Shown in pieces: positions 20,461 through 31,479 of a stretch of DNA of 37,643 nt; the stretch's first letter is position 1; each line of letters opens with the position of its first letter. This DNA is from Symbiodinium natans (taxonomy: Eukaryota > Sar > Dinophyceae > Suessiales > Symbiodiniaceae): NCBI GenBank assembly GCA_905221605.1, contig CAJNDS010000109.1, positions 189,001-226,643 of the forward strand. The letters run 5' to 3'. Below the pieces are notes generated by a model. That model was not told where the DNA came from, ran no database searches, and saw nothing but the letters and a program-made list of their open reading frames with translations. The position numbers and the translations under genes are program-made.

Positions 20461-20570
20461 CCAATTTGTTTTTCTCTCTCTCTCTCTCTCTCCTGCACGC
20501 TTAGCCCCCCCCGAGGGGAAGGCTGCCCCGAGGGGCGCGCGAAGTCCGAATTTGTTTTTCTCTCTTTCTC

Positions 20571-20618
<48 letters not shown>

Positions 20619-20735
20619 TGGGGTATGGGGGAATGACCCCCGCGCTATTGCGCGACCCCGCTCCCGCGCCACTCAAATGGAACAACCTGCTGTTTTGTTT
20701 TTTTCTCTCTCTCTCTCTCTCTACCTCTCTCTCTT
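20461..20735. repeat. (TC)n and (CTTT)n tracts with GC-rich links
   Basis: TC tract about 20468-20492, then a C-run/G-rich link, CTTT array about 20560-20618, a GGGG...CCCC module 20618-20642, and another TC tract 20702-20733. The order TC tract, CCTGCACgc, TAGCCCCCC also occurs near 2620-2680. Confidence 0.9.
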
Positions 20736-20739
20736 CCTC

Positions 20740-22290
20740 CCACACGCACCCACACCATCTCAGAAAGGAGAGTGCGAGTTAAGTGATTGTAAACTAGGGC
20801 TGGGCCAATTAGGGTCCCCTTCTGGGGGGTCCATTGACAAAGGCCCGTCAGAACCACCCCATGTAGCCATCACCATCAGCTAAATGAGGCGCACTGATTC
20901 TGACTCCCAACAGGCTCAGCAATGCCTGCTCGGCTGCTTTCAGGAAGAACGCCTCTGATTCCTGAGCCACATGCCATGCACCCTAAGCACAAACATGCTC
21001 AAGCACCATGGAATTCTGGTCATGACCGCTGCAGAAAAAGATCGGCATTGCTGGCAGCGACCTCCGAGGTACTCGTGACCACCTGGCAAGGCTTGCTATG
21101 ACATGCCACAGAACCTTCCCATTGCAGGTTGTAGCCACGTAGCACGTACAGACCCTCACACCGGTGCCTGAAGAGGGGGGGGGTTCAAGTTGGTGCCAGC
21201 CTCCGCATCAGCCCCACTCTCGCCCAAGGCATCGACGCGCTGCAACAAGGCCTGTACCGCCCGCCAAACCTGCAGCAAAACTGATGGTGACCATGGCATT
21301 CCCCGACCACTTTGAAAGAGATCTCTGCGAAAATGCAGCAGCTCGCCGTCTACACATCTCCACCCTTCAAGCTTCAAACTCAATTTAAACCTTCCCTGTT
21401 CTGGTTCTGGGCTACAAGGTTTTTCGATCTAATTCTATCATTTGGTCTTCTCCTGCCACGAATGATGTCTTGGTCATTTCAACATACTTTAACGAAGTGA
21501 CTGAAGCTTGGACACACATCACCTTCCACAACAACTCTCCTCCCATCCTCTTTCCCATCCTCATTCGGCAGCTCATCTTCAACAAGAACAATCTTCAACT
21601 GTGACTCCTAGTTCGGCATATCTCCAGGCACCGTTTCTGGCTTCCGACACTGCATCAGGACAAGCTATCGCTGCTTGAACACTTTATGCTGGACGTTTTG
21701 CTGCAACGTCTCAAAAATTCCATGCCGGATGGTCTGAGAGTTGTTTCTGAGACGTTTGATTCGGCATCTGATTCAGCATCTGGTGGATGACGATGTGCAG
21801 CACGAAGCTCTTGTGCGATATGTACGAACTGAGGTGCCTGATGAGGCACTGCTCTATCTCCTTCACTGCCTCGCCTGCTACGACTTCGACGTGCAGCTTC
21901 ATAGTGAATGTCTGGTGGAGCTTCATGTTTGGCCATGCCCACATCCAGAGATTCTTTCGTCATGCTGTTCAATATGCTGTATTGTCAGCGGCATGGAACT
22001 TGCTGACACTCGTGGCGGGCTGTACGCACATCCAACCATGCATTCAAGAGAAAACCTCTCTCTCATTAGCCCTGTCGAGAGAGGCTTAACGCTATCAATC
22101 TTGAAACGTCACGTTCCTCTGCATGCTGCCATACATGCCCATCTTAGCTCGGCAGCCACGACGGCTGATTTGATATGGGCGGCTACCTACGTGCCAGGCT
22201 CTAGCCCGTAAGTTGGTGAACGGTGAAGTGAATCGGTGAGTTCATGTCTCGCCGCTTCGCCCTTCCCTCCGGCAACTCAACGAACTTGAC
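20740..22290. other. Stretch without a resolved gene
   Basis: A minus-strand segment near 21284-21190, following TTTTGCTGCAG, reads VWRAVQALLQRVDALGESGA and could be an exon. At 21711-21944 good open frames exist on both strands and I cannot choose. No motif is recognised. Confidence 0.4.
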
Positions 22291-22295
22291 GCCTC

Positions 22296-23144
22296 CTGCG
22301 CCACGACCGTCGCTTCCATCAGCTCCTCGTTCGCCTTGGCGTCTCCTGAAGGGCCGAGTGAGCTGACTCGCCCAACACGCAGAATTGGTAACTTTTCGGC
22401 GTCAGTCTTTGCCACTCAACTACTGCATATCTGCACCTTGCTCGCAGCAACCCTCTCAACATGTGTGGCAGGAGCCTGGTTGGGCACCAGCCACCAACTC
22501 AGCAAACTCCGCTGCCGCATCCAGCCTCGTCCGCTCCTGTGCAACGCAGCGTTGAGGCTTTCGGTGGCTCTTCGGTAGCTTTCGGTGGCTTCTCGGTGGC
22601 TTTCGAGGCATTCCCCAAAACCAAACAACAGAAACGCGGCGCGACCTTGCGCACGTAGGCCGTGATCTGCCGGCCCAGGTCGTTTGCACGGCGCCTCACA
22701 GGAGCAAGGAACCCAAGGAACCGAAGGAACCAGGAACCGAAGGAACCGAAGGAACCGAAGGAACCGAAGGAACCGAAGGAACCGAAGGAACCGAAGGAGC
22801 CGAAGGAACCGAAGGAACCGAAGGAACCGAAGGAACCAAAGGAACCAAAGGAACCAAAGGAACCAAAGGAACCAAAGGAACCAAAGGAACCAAAGGAACC
22901 AAAGGAACCAAAGGAACCAAAGGAACCAAAGGAACCAAAGGAACCAAAGGAACCAAAACCCCAGAGATGAAGTGCACAAGGGCCACGAGCCTGTATTGGG
23001 TTTCCAGCTCCGTGCGTTGCGATGCCTTGGCAGGAAGCATGTCCAAGTCATGAAGAGCCCGGAGTGAGAGCCCGCGCTGCTTGCTGCCTCGACAGTCTTC
23101 GCCACGTTCAGAGCCGCTGCTGCGCAATTGCGAAATGCAGCAGC
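22296..23144 (-). CDS. Gene X: unrecognised helical protein, partial
   Basis: Exons: 23144-23088 (AAAFRNCAAAALNVAKTVE, ends GAG|GC); from 23025 (after GCCAAG: ASQRTELETQYRLVALVHF; end unresolved); 22694-22646 (RRANDLGRQITAYVRK, ends AAG|GT); 22536-22476 (ERTRLDAAAEFAELVAGAQP, GC donor); 22345-22296 (DAKANEELMEATVVAQ, GA donor, or GC donor three bases later). Phases agree at all junctions except the one spanning the 9-bp minisatellite, which I could not settle. The peptide is Ala/Glu/Arg-rich and predicted helical. No family is recognised. Confidence 0.45.
22706..22957. repeat. 9-bp tandem repeat (GGAACCGAA then GGAACCAAA)
   Basis: More than 25 units. The left block is mostly GGAACCGAA, the right block almost pure GGAACCAAA, indicating block-wise amplification. 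It lies within a gene X intron. Lys-Glu-Pro and Trp-Phe-Leu frames over it are artefacts. Confidence 0.97.
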
Positions 23145-23168
23145 CTCGATGTCAAACACACACACACA

Positions 23169-23560
23169 CACACTGAGTATTGGTGGTAACCCACAATCCA
23201 TTTCTTGTGACGAACATGGTATTGGGGAAGTCGAACTTTCGGTGGCCTTAGGAACCTGAACAGGTCACAAGCGAATATGAACCTGCGAGGAATGCGAAAC
23301 GCTCACCTATGCACGAGAAAGAAAGCTTACCAGCATGAAACGTCATTTCCAAGGACAAGAAAAGTGCCCGACTTTCTTGTGAGTCCACCAGCTACCCGAA
23401 TTGGATCCAGGTGCAACTCTGTAAAAATACACCCCAATATCACCTGGATGATATTGGTTCCTGGCCCCCTGCAAATCGAGGATAAATCTGGTAGTACGAA
23501 AGCAAAACTGATCGACATCCATGGACCCTTAGCTTAGAATCAGGGCTTCCGCACACACAC
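23169..23560. repeat. Direct repeat unit, copy 1
   Basis: Matches 24427-24830 almost base for base, from CACACTGAGTATTGG to CAGGGCTTCC plus a CA tract. It lacks a 12-base insertion present in copy 2 at the GTAAA...ACCCCAA position. No coding support. Confidence 0.92.
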
Positions 23561-23667
23561 CCTCCTAGGAGGGTCCATCTGCATGCTCCTGTAACTGACG
23601 TCCTGAAAACATGTGACCCCTGCATGAAATGAGCTCAAGCGCTCAACGGCAGTCAAGTCCTCCAAGA

Positions 23668-23702
23668 ACCCTTAGCTTAGAGTCAGGGCTTCCACACACA
23701 CA
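23668..23702. repeat. Third, partial copy of the repeat's right end
   Basis: ACCCTTAGCTTAGAGTCAGG, then GCTTCC and a CA tract: one mismatch to the ends of the two long copies. Confidence 0.85.
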
Positions 23703-23764
23703 CTGTCCAAAGAGGGAAAGTCAGTTTTTCACATTTGATCGGCGAGTCCTCCGACCTTGGCCCG

Positions 23765-24150
23765 GCTGCCATGAAAGGCCCAGGAGCGTCCGGGAGACCC
23801 CAAGAACATTTCCCATCATCGTCGTCGTCGTCGAGGATCCCCAGCTGCCACAACGGGCCCAGGAGCATCTCAGGAGGCCCCCGCTGTCCACAAGGACCCA
23901 GAGCACCTCCACTAAGACCAAAGCCGAGCGGCGACCACATTACACAACTCCTTAGTCAGTGTCGTCGCAGTCGTCGTCAGGGACCTCCAGCTGTCATGAG
24001 AGGCCCAGGAGCGTCTCGGGAAACCCCAGCTGCCACACTAGTGACCCAGAGCATCTCCCATGTCATCGTCGTGACCCCCAGCTGCCACAACGGGCCCAAG
24101 GGCATCCGCGAGGCCACAGCTGTCCACAGAGACCCAGTGCACCTCCACTT
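23765..24150. repeat. Two-copy tandem repeat of about 215-225 bp
   Basis: Segments starting near 23765 and 23990 share AGGCCCAGGAGCGTC, the CCCCAGCTGCCACAACGGGCC block, and a closing GAGACCCA/GGACCCA-x-GCACCTCCACT block, with internal indels. A GTCGTCGTCGTC tract varies between them. Confidence 0.8.
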
Positions 24151-24426
24151 AATTTAAGCCACCTCACCCCCGAGCCACGACTGACCTCTTACATTCCGAA
24201 GAAATGGGTCTTATCCGTTCCTGTTTGGCACTAAGACCTTCTTGGCCATCACCTTCGCAGAGAATAAGGCCTGGAATGTGTTGCCCGGAGGCTGTAAGGC
24301 TCTCATTCCGCGGATGAGCCGGATCAGTTACATATTAGTCCAATCCAGGACCAGGCAGTCCCAAATAGGTTCCTGCCTAATGGCAACGGTCCCGGGCAAG
24401 GCCAAAGCCCTCCCAGAATCTGGCCG

Positions 24427-24830
24427 CACACTGAGTATTGGTGGTAACCCACAATCCATTTCTTGCGACGAACATGGTATTGGGGAAGTCGAACTTTCGG
24501 TGGCCTTAGGAACCTGAACAGGTCACAAGCGAATATGAACCTGCGAGGAATGCGAAACGCTCACCTATGCACGAGAAAGAAAGATTACCAGCATGAAACC
24601 TCATTTCCAAGGACAAGAAAAGTGCCCGACTTTCTTGTGAGTCCACCAGCTACCCGAATTGGATCCAGGTGCAACTCTGTAAATCTGCAGGTACGTTTTC
24701 ACCCCAACATCACCTGGATGATATTGGTTCCTGGCCCCCTGCAAATCGAGGATAAATCTGGTAGTACGAAAGCAAAACTGATCGACATCCACGGACCCTT
24801 AGCTTAGAATCAGGGCTTCCACACACACAC
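24427..24830. repeat. Direct repeat unit, copy 2
   Basis: Copy of 23169-23560 with a 12-base longer segment that contains TCTGCAGGTACG. Few substitutions otherwise, so the duplication is recent or homogenised. Confidence 0.92.
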
Positions 24831-24832
24831 AA

Positions 24833-24868
<36 letters not shown>

Positions 24869-24881
24869 ACAAACAAACAAC
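24822..24881. repeat. (AC)n, (CAAG)n, (CAAA)n microsatellites
   Basis: Three adjoining simple tracts at the right end of direct repeat copy 2. Confidence 0.95.
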
Positions 24882-24889
24882 AGACAACA

Positions 24890-25327
24890 AGCATGTCAGC
24901 ATGTCTGTGAAGGCGCCTTGGCTTTGCGGTCGCCGAGCTCTTCCGAAAAGGCAGCGCTGCCCCCAAGAAGGCCGTCGTAGTGGCTGGCCAAGTGCAGATA
25001 CCACAGTACCCCAGCTTACAAACTCGCAGCAACAGTTGCCTTGTGTTGTGACTAAACTGGTCTTGAAGCTGCCGAATTTGTTGGTTGCACCGGCTCGCCT
25101 GCCATGGTGAGCGAAAGGGCTTCTTGACAGCTCACGGGCTCACGGGTCCTCCTGGTCAAGCTGGGTGACCTCTGCGTCCAGCTCCTCCCAGAAGCCGAGG
25201 GCAGAACAGAGATGCAGATGACTCTGCTTCAGCCCAGCGTTTTGGCAACCACAGCTCCTGCATCCTTTTGGCGAGCTGCTCCTTCACAAACAATTTGAAC
25301 TCGGCTCGTGCAACTTTTCGTTTGAGC

Positions 25328-25400
<73 letters not shown>

Positions 25401-26130
25401 ACACACACACACAAAAACAAACAAACAAACAAACAAACAAACAAACAAACAAACAAGCCACCAAACAAGCAAGCAAGCAAACAAACAAACAGCACATTGC
25501 TGTTTGTGTGCTATGCTGGTGCCTTGAAGAACAAATCTACACAGAGCGATTGTAAATGCCCACTCGGCTGTCGCCTTGCCGTCTGTGAGTGCTTGGCCAA
25601 GGACTAGCAACATAATAGCAAGAGTCATTCGTGGCAGAGAGGTGTTGGTTTTGCCATGCGATGGCCCCCTGCACGAGTCACAAGGCTACTGTGACGTGTA
25701 GCGGCTTGGTGGATCTTTGTGGCTTAGTGCTTCGGGTTCGGCACTGCTGATGCATTCGCTTGTCTTCGGAATTTCGGGTTGAAGTTGTCAGATCACTTAG
25801 TCGCCAGTCTCTTGCCAATAGGGCTTCACGCGGCGGCCCAAGAATAACAGCATGTTCAGCAAACTGGACTAGAGTTGCGCAGATATTGCTTTTGCAGTCA
25901 CTGGTCCGTGACAAAAAATTACTGAGCTCGAGATTGCGCATGGAGTCCCACGACATGTGGATTCTCCGAAGGCGTTCCACCTTCAGCCGTTTTCAGCCTT
26001 TGTCGGCCTTCTTCAGCTTCTTTCCGCCTTTTTCCGCCTCTTTCAGCCTTTCGGCTTCACACGCTCTCAGAGGTTCTTAGAGTCGTGCAGGGCTCGCGCG
26101 AGGACACTCGCTTGCTTCCCTTAACTCAAC
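24890..26130. other. Stretch without a supported gene
   Basis: A plus-strand frame at about 24908-25045 reads FAVAELFRKGSAAPKKAVVV and looks protein-like, but it would oppose every supported gene and has no clear donor. At 25.7-26.0 kb both strands are open. Confidence 0.35.
25327..25492. repeat. (GA)n, (CA)n, (CAAA)n, (CAAG)n compound microsatellite
   Basis: Long AG tract (about 25327-25396), short CA tract, then AAAC/AAGC tetranucleotides. Confidence 0.97.
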
Positions 26131-26730
26131 TCACTCAAAGGCCACAGCAGACACTTGCTGCTCAGCCCCGGCCTTCTCGTTTTGTAGCTGACCTCGGCGA
26201 GCCACGAAGGTCTCCTCACACAACTTGGCCACATGCTCCCATCTCCCTAAACGAGAATCCCTTCGGCACCCTATTGTGAGCCTGGGTCAGCATGACTGTT
26301 GCCATCTGACGCTGGACTGCACTGCCAGCATCTGACAAAGCCTGCCCAGAGACTTGACTTGAAGCCCAGAAGAGCCGGAAAAGGTGGGGAGGACAAGCGG
26401 AAGGAGGAAAAGAAAAGGCCTGGCCAAGTTGGCGCGCTTCGTCTCGCGAGCCCTGGACTCCACCTGAGATGAGCGCAGGCTCGACTTTGACGTCCTCCCG
26501 AAAACAAACAATACTAAAAAGTGGGGAGCGGGGGGGGGGGAGTCACTCTCCTGGCACCGTCTCTCTATCTCGCGCACGCCCGCGGGCTCAGTGCTTGCAT
26601 CACCCCGTCTCAAGCCCTCTTATCGTCATCTACAGCTACGCCTTTTCTTCTTGCTGCCAGGATGCTGTCCAGGGAGTCCAGGGCCAGGCTCGCGTCTTCG
26701 ATCAGCTGCTCGATCTCCTTTCCCAAGTTC
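26131..26730 (-). CDS. Gene U: 3' end of a coiled-coil/helical protein, four exons
   Basis: Exons: 26730-26658 (NLGKEIEQLIEDASLALDSL then DSIL, ends CTG|GC); 26462-26419 (VESRARETKRANLA, ends AG|GC); 26357-26270 (QVSGQALSDAGSAVQRQMAT then VMLTQAHNR, ends AGG|GT); 26214-26131 (ETFVARRGQLQNEKAGAEQQ then VSAVAFE and TGA). All three junctions keep phase. The peptide has heptad-like hydrophobic spacing and many charged residues, so a coiled coil is likely. The 5' end is not found; frames just upstream (26.8-27.0 kb) are open on both strands. No family is recognised. Confidence 0.6.
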
Positions 26731-27890
26731 CTCTCTGATCTCTGATCCCTGCGGTTTCTGTGGTTTGGTTCAGGCACTTGAGGCCATACAGTAGCTCGCA
26801 TGGCGAATCTTGACGAAGCATCTCAGGGCACCTTGCAGCTGCGTGCGCTCCCATCCACCGTCCTGCAAGAGCAGCTCGCACAAAAGCGTGTCCAGAAGGA
26901 CGCGGGCGGCAAAATGATAATGACGTGCCAGAAAGCTTTTGAACACATGACCCGACTGCAGGATACTGCAGGCAAACTGCGGCGAAGTACTCAAGTAGTA
27001 TACAAGTTATACAAGTAGTACCCAAGTACTTGCATATGATGTTGGAGTCTATGCAGATAACCAAGGCCAGGGCCTCAGAGCTTCCAGCCCGTCACACAAG
27101 GCTTCGCTGCGGGACCGCAGGCGCGCGGCCTGTCCCAGCGGAGCAGAGGAAGGCTGAGTAGAACACGCGTAGAAGAGCAAATCTGCACTGAATCGCAGCC
27201 TCGAGAGCAAGCTGGGGGAAACGCCTGCTTTCAAAACCGCTCACACACACCATCACACACCCCACTCTTCAACTTTGAGATCCGGCCCACATGGCACGCC
27301 TCCTTATCAGCTCTGCTCGTATGCCCTGCTTCGAGAGTGCCTGCACGCCTCAACTATTCAAGATTCAGACATCAGATGATCGGATACGACAGAGCTTCAC
27401 AGCATAGCTTCACAGCATCTGTGTGGTGCCTGTGGTTTTCAGGGCTGCGGAGCCTGCAGCGCCGGAGGCTCCAGAATCCTTCGGAGGCTCGCAATCCGTC
27501 TGCCTCTTGCATCTCTTGCCATGCTTTTGGCCTGTGTGCGGTTGTTACCTTTGCCTCCTGCTCAAAAAGTTGGTGCTCACAGAGAAAGGTAGATGAGTGG
27601 AGTGTTCTCCTCGGCTGCGACCGTGTCCCACCGGCGAAGCTGTGGCCAGAGCGACTCCATGCGCCTCCACGGATGCGCGAACGCCAGGAACGCCACGAAC
27701 GCCACGAACACACCACACTCTCTTCATCTCTCTTCGTGATCACAACATTTGCAAGTTTCGCATTCTTGACACCCCCAACTTGCAACTCTCTCGACATAGC
27801 TCCGTGCGCAACTGCAACTGCTGACTGCAATCTTGCTGCAGCAGATGCTCCAAGGCACAAGGCACAAAGGGAAAGCAAAAAGGGGGGCAC

Positions 27891-27980
27891 CAGGGCTTCT
27901 TCAGGGACGCCACCAGCCGGCGGGCCCAGGCATCCCAGGGCAGAGCACCGGCGGAATCACGGGAAAGCAGGGCATCGAAC
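27891..27980 (-). CDS. Candidate internal exon, unrecognised
   Basis: After a TTGCAAG acceptor it reads FDALLSRDSAGALPWDAWAR then RLVASLKKP and ends TG|GTGCCC. Flanking exons were not found. Confidence 0.33.
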
Positions 27981-28040
27981 CTTGCAAGCTTACGTGAGAC
28001 CTGCAAGACTACGCACAACAGACATTCAACACCACAATAT

Positions 28041-28093
28041 GGTGGTAGTGGTAGTGGTAGTGGTAGCGGTAGCGGTAGCGGTAGTGGTAGTGG
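28041..28093. repeat. (GGTAGT/GGTAGC)n repeat
   Basis: Hexamer tract; gives Val and Pro-Leu frames that are not genes. Confidence 0.95.
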
Positions 28094-28326
28094 CTGTGCT
28101 AGTGGGAGGAGTAGCACCACACCGTATACCACATATACAACACACTTTACCAACGGTTACTATACTATACAGCAAGAAGACGACACACGAAGCAGTCTTG
28201 AAGCAAGTATAAAGCCCCCGAGCGGCAGCGATGGCCAGACCTCCAGCGCTCCCGGCATCAGCAGGCGCTCTGCCATGCCGTGCAGTGCCTGAAGACCCTA
28301 CGAGAAAAAGCTGTGAACTTCTCTGT

Positions 28327-28366
28327 CCCCCAAACATGTCCCCAAACATGTCCCCCAAACATGTCT
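28327..28366. repeat. 13-14-bp tandem repeat (CCCCAAACATGT)
   Basis: Three units of CCCCAAACATGTC with one-base length changes. Confidence 0.88.
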
Positions 28367-28369
28367 CCT

Positions 28370-31300
28370 AACTCCCCTCTGCCTGGCGTAACGACTTGCT
28401 CTGCTCGAGCACCGTCGACGCGGCAGCAGGGCCTGAAACTGACTCGTCATGGTTAATGACTTTTCTACTTAACAACCATGAAACACACATGGGAATGTGG
28501 TGGCTTCTCTCAATTCGGGTCCCATTTCAGGGGCCCCGTGTTGTAATGGGCAGTGGCCGTCCAAGGGCCTTCCATCTTACCACCATACTCACTTTTTGGA
28601 CTAAACACATTCTCCCCGGCACTCGAAGCCTGGCGTCAGGACCTCACGCACCGACGGGACCTTGGCGCACACCTCCAGCGCCAGTTCCTCGGACTGAGCA
28701 CAGACCGTAGGTATCCGTGTACCCTATAAATAAAGCTCTTAACCCTGAAGTAGCGGAAAGTATCAGAAAGCGCAGCCCTTTCGATGCCAGGTTCAAAAGC
28801 GCAGCTTCGCAAGAGAACCTGCTGGAAGGAGAGATGCCAAGCCTTCGCCGGACCTGAACAACTGCACAATGCACATTCGCGTCACGCTTTAAGACTAATC
28901 CAATCTTCGTCATGCAAAAGAAGTTCAGACCATGGTTTCAAACCCACAACAACGCAATCAGCACATGCAAGAAACACGACGCTTTGTCTTGTCACACACT
29001 CCTAGAAGCAGCCGTAAGACTATTCTGCCACATGGCTTTTGCATGAACTATGTCCGAATCCGGCCTCTGCCAATACCACCACATTTGGCAAAACATGTTA
29101 TCACAGCGCACCGTTGTTGTTTGAATTCGATTGTTGAGTTGCCGATGAATCATTCGTGCGAGGGTGATCTTCTCATCTCCATGGTTGTATGAGTGTTTCA
29201 TCAGAACTTCCAAGTGCTGATACAGGGACACGGGATCATCCTTTTAAACGTGCCAGGTCATTTCTGCTCAGCTTGTACACCCTTCACAAAACGGCAAGTG
29301 CGTCGCTGCCGAGATGCCGCTTCCGCTACCACCCGGCAGGTGCAGCACGTAAACCTACAGAGGTGCAATTTTCGTACCGATGCGGTGCGATTTGGTTGGG
29401 GTACGAATGCCCCTACAAACCTCCGAATTCATCAATCCACCAACGAATGCCTCAGAACTGCTGCACTGCTCCAGCCAGTGCGACAACAGCCAGGCAGCCT
29501 CGAAGCTGAGTACAGAAGTGAGGAAGTTTACAGCTTGGCCCCATTGGGCCTTGTGATTCCATTGGAGCCTCCAGCCTCTCCGAACCCTGATTTCATCTGA
29601 TTTCTAAAATTTCCGTCCAGCTTTCCATCTCTCTGCATTTGCGCATGGACTCTGCTCCCAGCACAGTCCCCAAAGCAAGGAAGCGCTGACCCTTTCTCCT
29701 TGACATTGACGAGCTTCCGAGTGGGGTGATGCCAGTGCCCGGGCCCTTTGCTCCAGCGTCTGCTGCGCTTCGTCTGCGGAGGGCAGAGCCTCTCATGGTG
29801 TGACTCTGTGAGGATTCCGAACTCAGCAAAACAAACTGTGCACAATATGCTTTGCTGACCCCTGGCACCTGGCGTGGCTCTTTCACTAAGGAAGCCACAC
29901 GGCCCGTCAGCCAGGAGGCCATGGCTCTCTGACATCTAAAAAGTTGCGAAAGAACATGCTTGCACCGTTGCACAACTTCTAGCTAGAATCCTGCAGCTAC
30001 AATGGCCTCCATACACTTGGTCTGGTATGTCTAGGTTGCAGCTGAGGCTGGTCGCCAAAAGTCGCACGACATCACCACCGCAACGTACCGCAACGTACCG
30101 CAACATCAATACTTCGGCACACCCCATCGCACTCCTGGAAGAAGGCGAAGGCCAGACGGGGCTGGACATCCAGCAGCAAGCTTGCATCTATTGTCCTTAG
30201 GCTTGCAGCGCAAAGAAGAGCCTCGACGCAATCCATGCAATTGTGAGCGACAGTGCTTGCTGCATGTGTCCCAGAAAACCATGGATCAGAGAACCCTACC
30301 CAGAAGTCGAAGACGAAACCCCTGTGCCGAAGCTTTGTCACAAAACAAGCCCTTGCCCGTGCAGGGTGGCGATCAAGCATGCAACAGCCAACAGAACCTG
30401 TTCACCCGAAATTGCAATTCAGCAACGTGCCAATTAGCTCGTGACAGAACAACGACTTGAGCAAATTGTGCAATCGTGCATAGTGAGACTAAAATGTGAC
30501 AGCCTGGCGCCAGGGCGCAGTGCTGCTTAGAGTCTTGCGTCTCCCGTGTCGCAGCTGCAGCATGCCCCCCGACCACTTTTCAATCACGACAACATGAAGG
30601 CGACAAAGCCCTGGGCGACCGATCCAGCACGATGCGCCTCTTACTACAGCCAAGCATCGTCTCACTGCGTCTGGGCGCGTGCAGCAGTTGGTCCTTACTC
30701 ATCAGGCGTAAAAAAACATGATGCTGCTGGTAGGTTCACAAGCCCAGCTCAGAGGAAGAGGCTGCAATGGCAGAACTCAAAGCAGCGAGAGCCATTGCTG
30801 AGTATCTGCTTTTGCGTGGACCCAATGCTAGGAGACCAATGACACAAAAGAGCTCATGGATGTGCACGTGCTTCAACCAGACTCGGCAAAGCGAGGCCTC
30901 CATAAACAGCTGACATTGCCCTGAGAATGAACCTATTGGAGGACCGTAACGGCCTGCACTTTGATTCTGACCAATCTGTTGCTTCATAAAGCTTACTGTC
31001 GTGCTGCAGCGTAAACTTCGAATGAAGTCGACGCACAACGACTGTCGATAAATAGCAACGGGCTGCGGTACTGTCGTAGCACTCCTCTCAAGAAATGCGG
31101 TGTTGGCGCGAGACACACATCACAACACACATGAAGGTGCTTGTTTCTTGCTCTCTGTGGCTGTGCATTCTTGAGTTTATGGCCGATGTCAAAGCCATCG
31201 CACGGCGCAAAGCCCGATTCCTCCGAACCTACGTTGAACAAACACCGTTCGCCGAAGGCTCAGCCAGGCACTGATTTTGTACACTTGGGCATGTGCATCA

Positions 31301-31479
31301 GCACACGCAGAGAAACTCTGCGCAGCTTGGAAAATCATGGCTCGTGTGGCCCTAGTCAAAGCTACTGAAATTACCGGCAACAGCGTGAAAGCAGACTCAT
31401 CGCTGCCAAAAACACACCTGCAGCAAACGGAGAGCTATCGGACGCTCTCCCTTTGCGTCATATGCCACGATGCCACGCC
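28370..31479. other. Stretch with only isolated candidate exons
   Basis: Besides the candidate first exon at 29869-29935, a minus-strand frame ending near 30736 (SRYSAMALAALSSAIAASSS) and a plus-strand frame at about 30290-30370 (YPEVEDETPVPKLCHK) look protein-like but could not be chained. Confidence 0.4.
29869..29935 (-). CDS. Candidate first coding exon with possible trans-splice acceptor
   Basis: An ATG at 29922 in the context GAGAGCCATGG starts MASWLTGRVASLVKEPRQ and ends CAG|GTGCCA at 29869. Thirteen bases upstream of the ATG, a T-run ending in TAG (CAACTTTTTAG, acceptor at 29937-29936) could accept a spliced leader, which dinoflagellate mRNAs carry. This is inference; an overlapping frame is also open, and downstream exons are not resolved. 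Confidence 0.28.

Noticed and set aside
21741-22211. Plus-strand 156-codon frame
   Set aside because: The minus strand is equally open there; no motif decides between them.
27891-27980. FDALLSRDS as the missing MCM arginine finger
   Set aside because: It lies 10 kb upstream of the MCM9-like gene and lacks the LLSRFDL context.
27337-28212. Plus-strand 291-codon frame
   Set aside because: No motif, spans a GGTAGT repeat, and opposes a better minus-strand exon candidate at 27891-27980.
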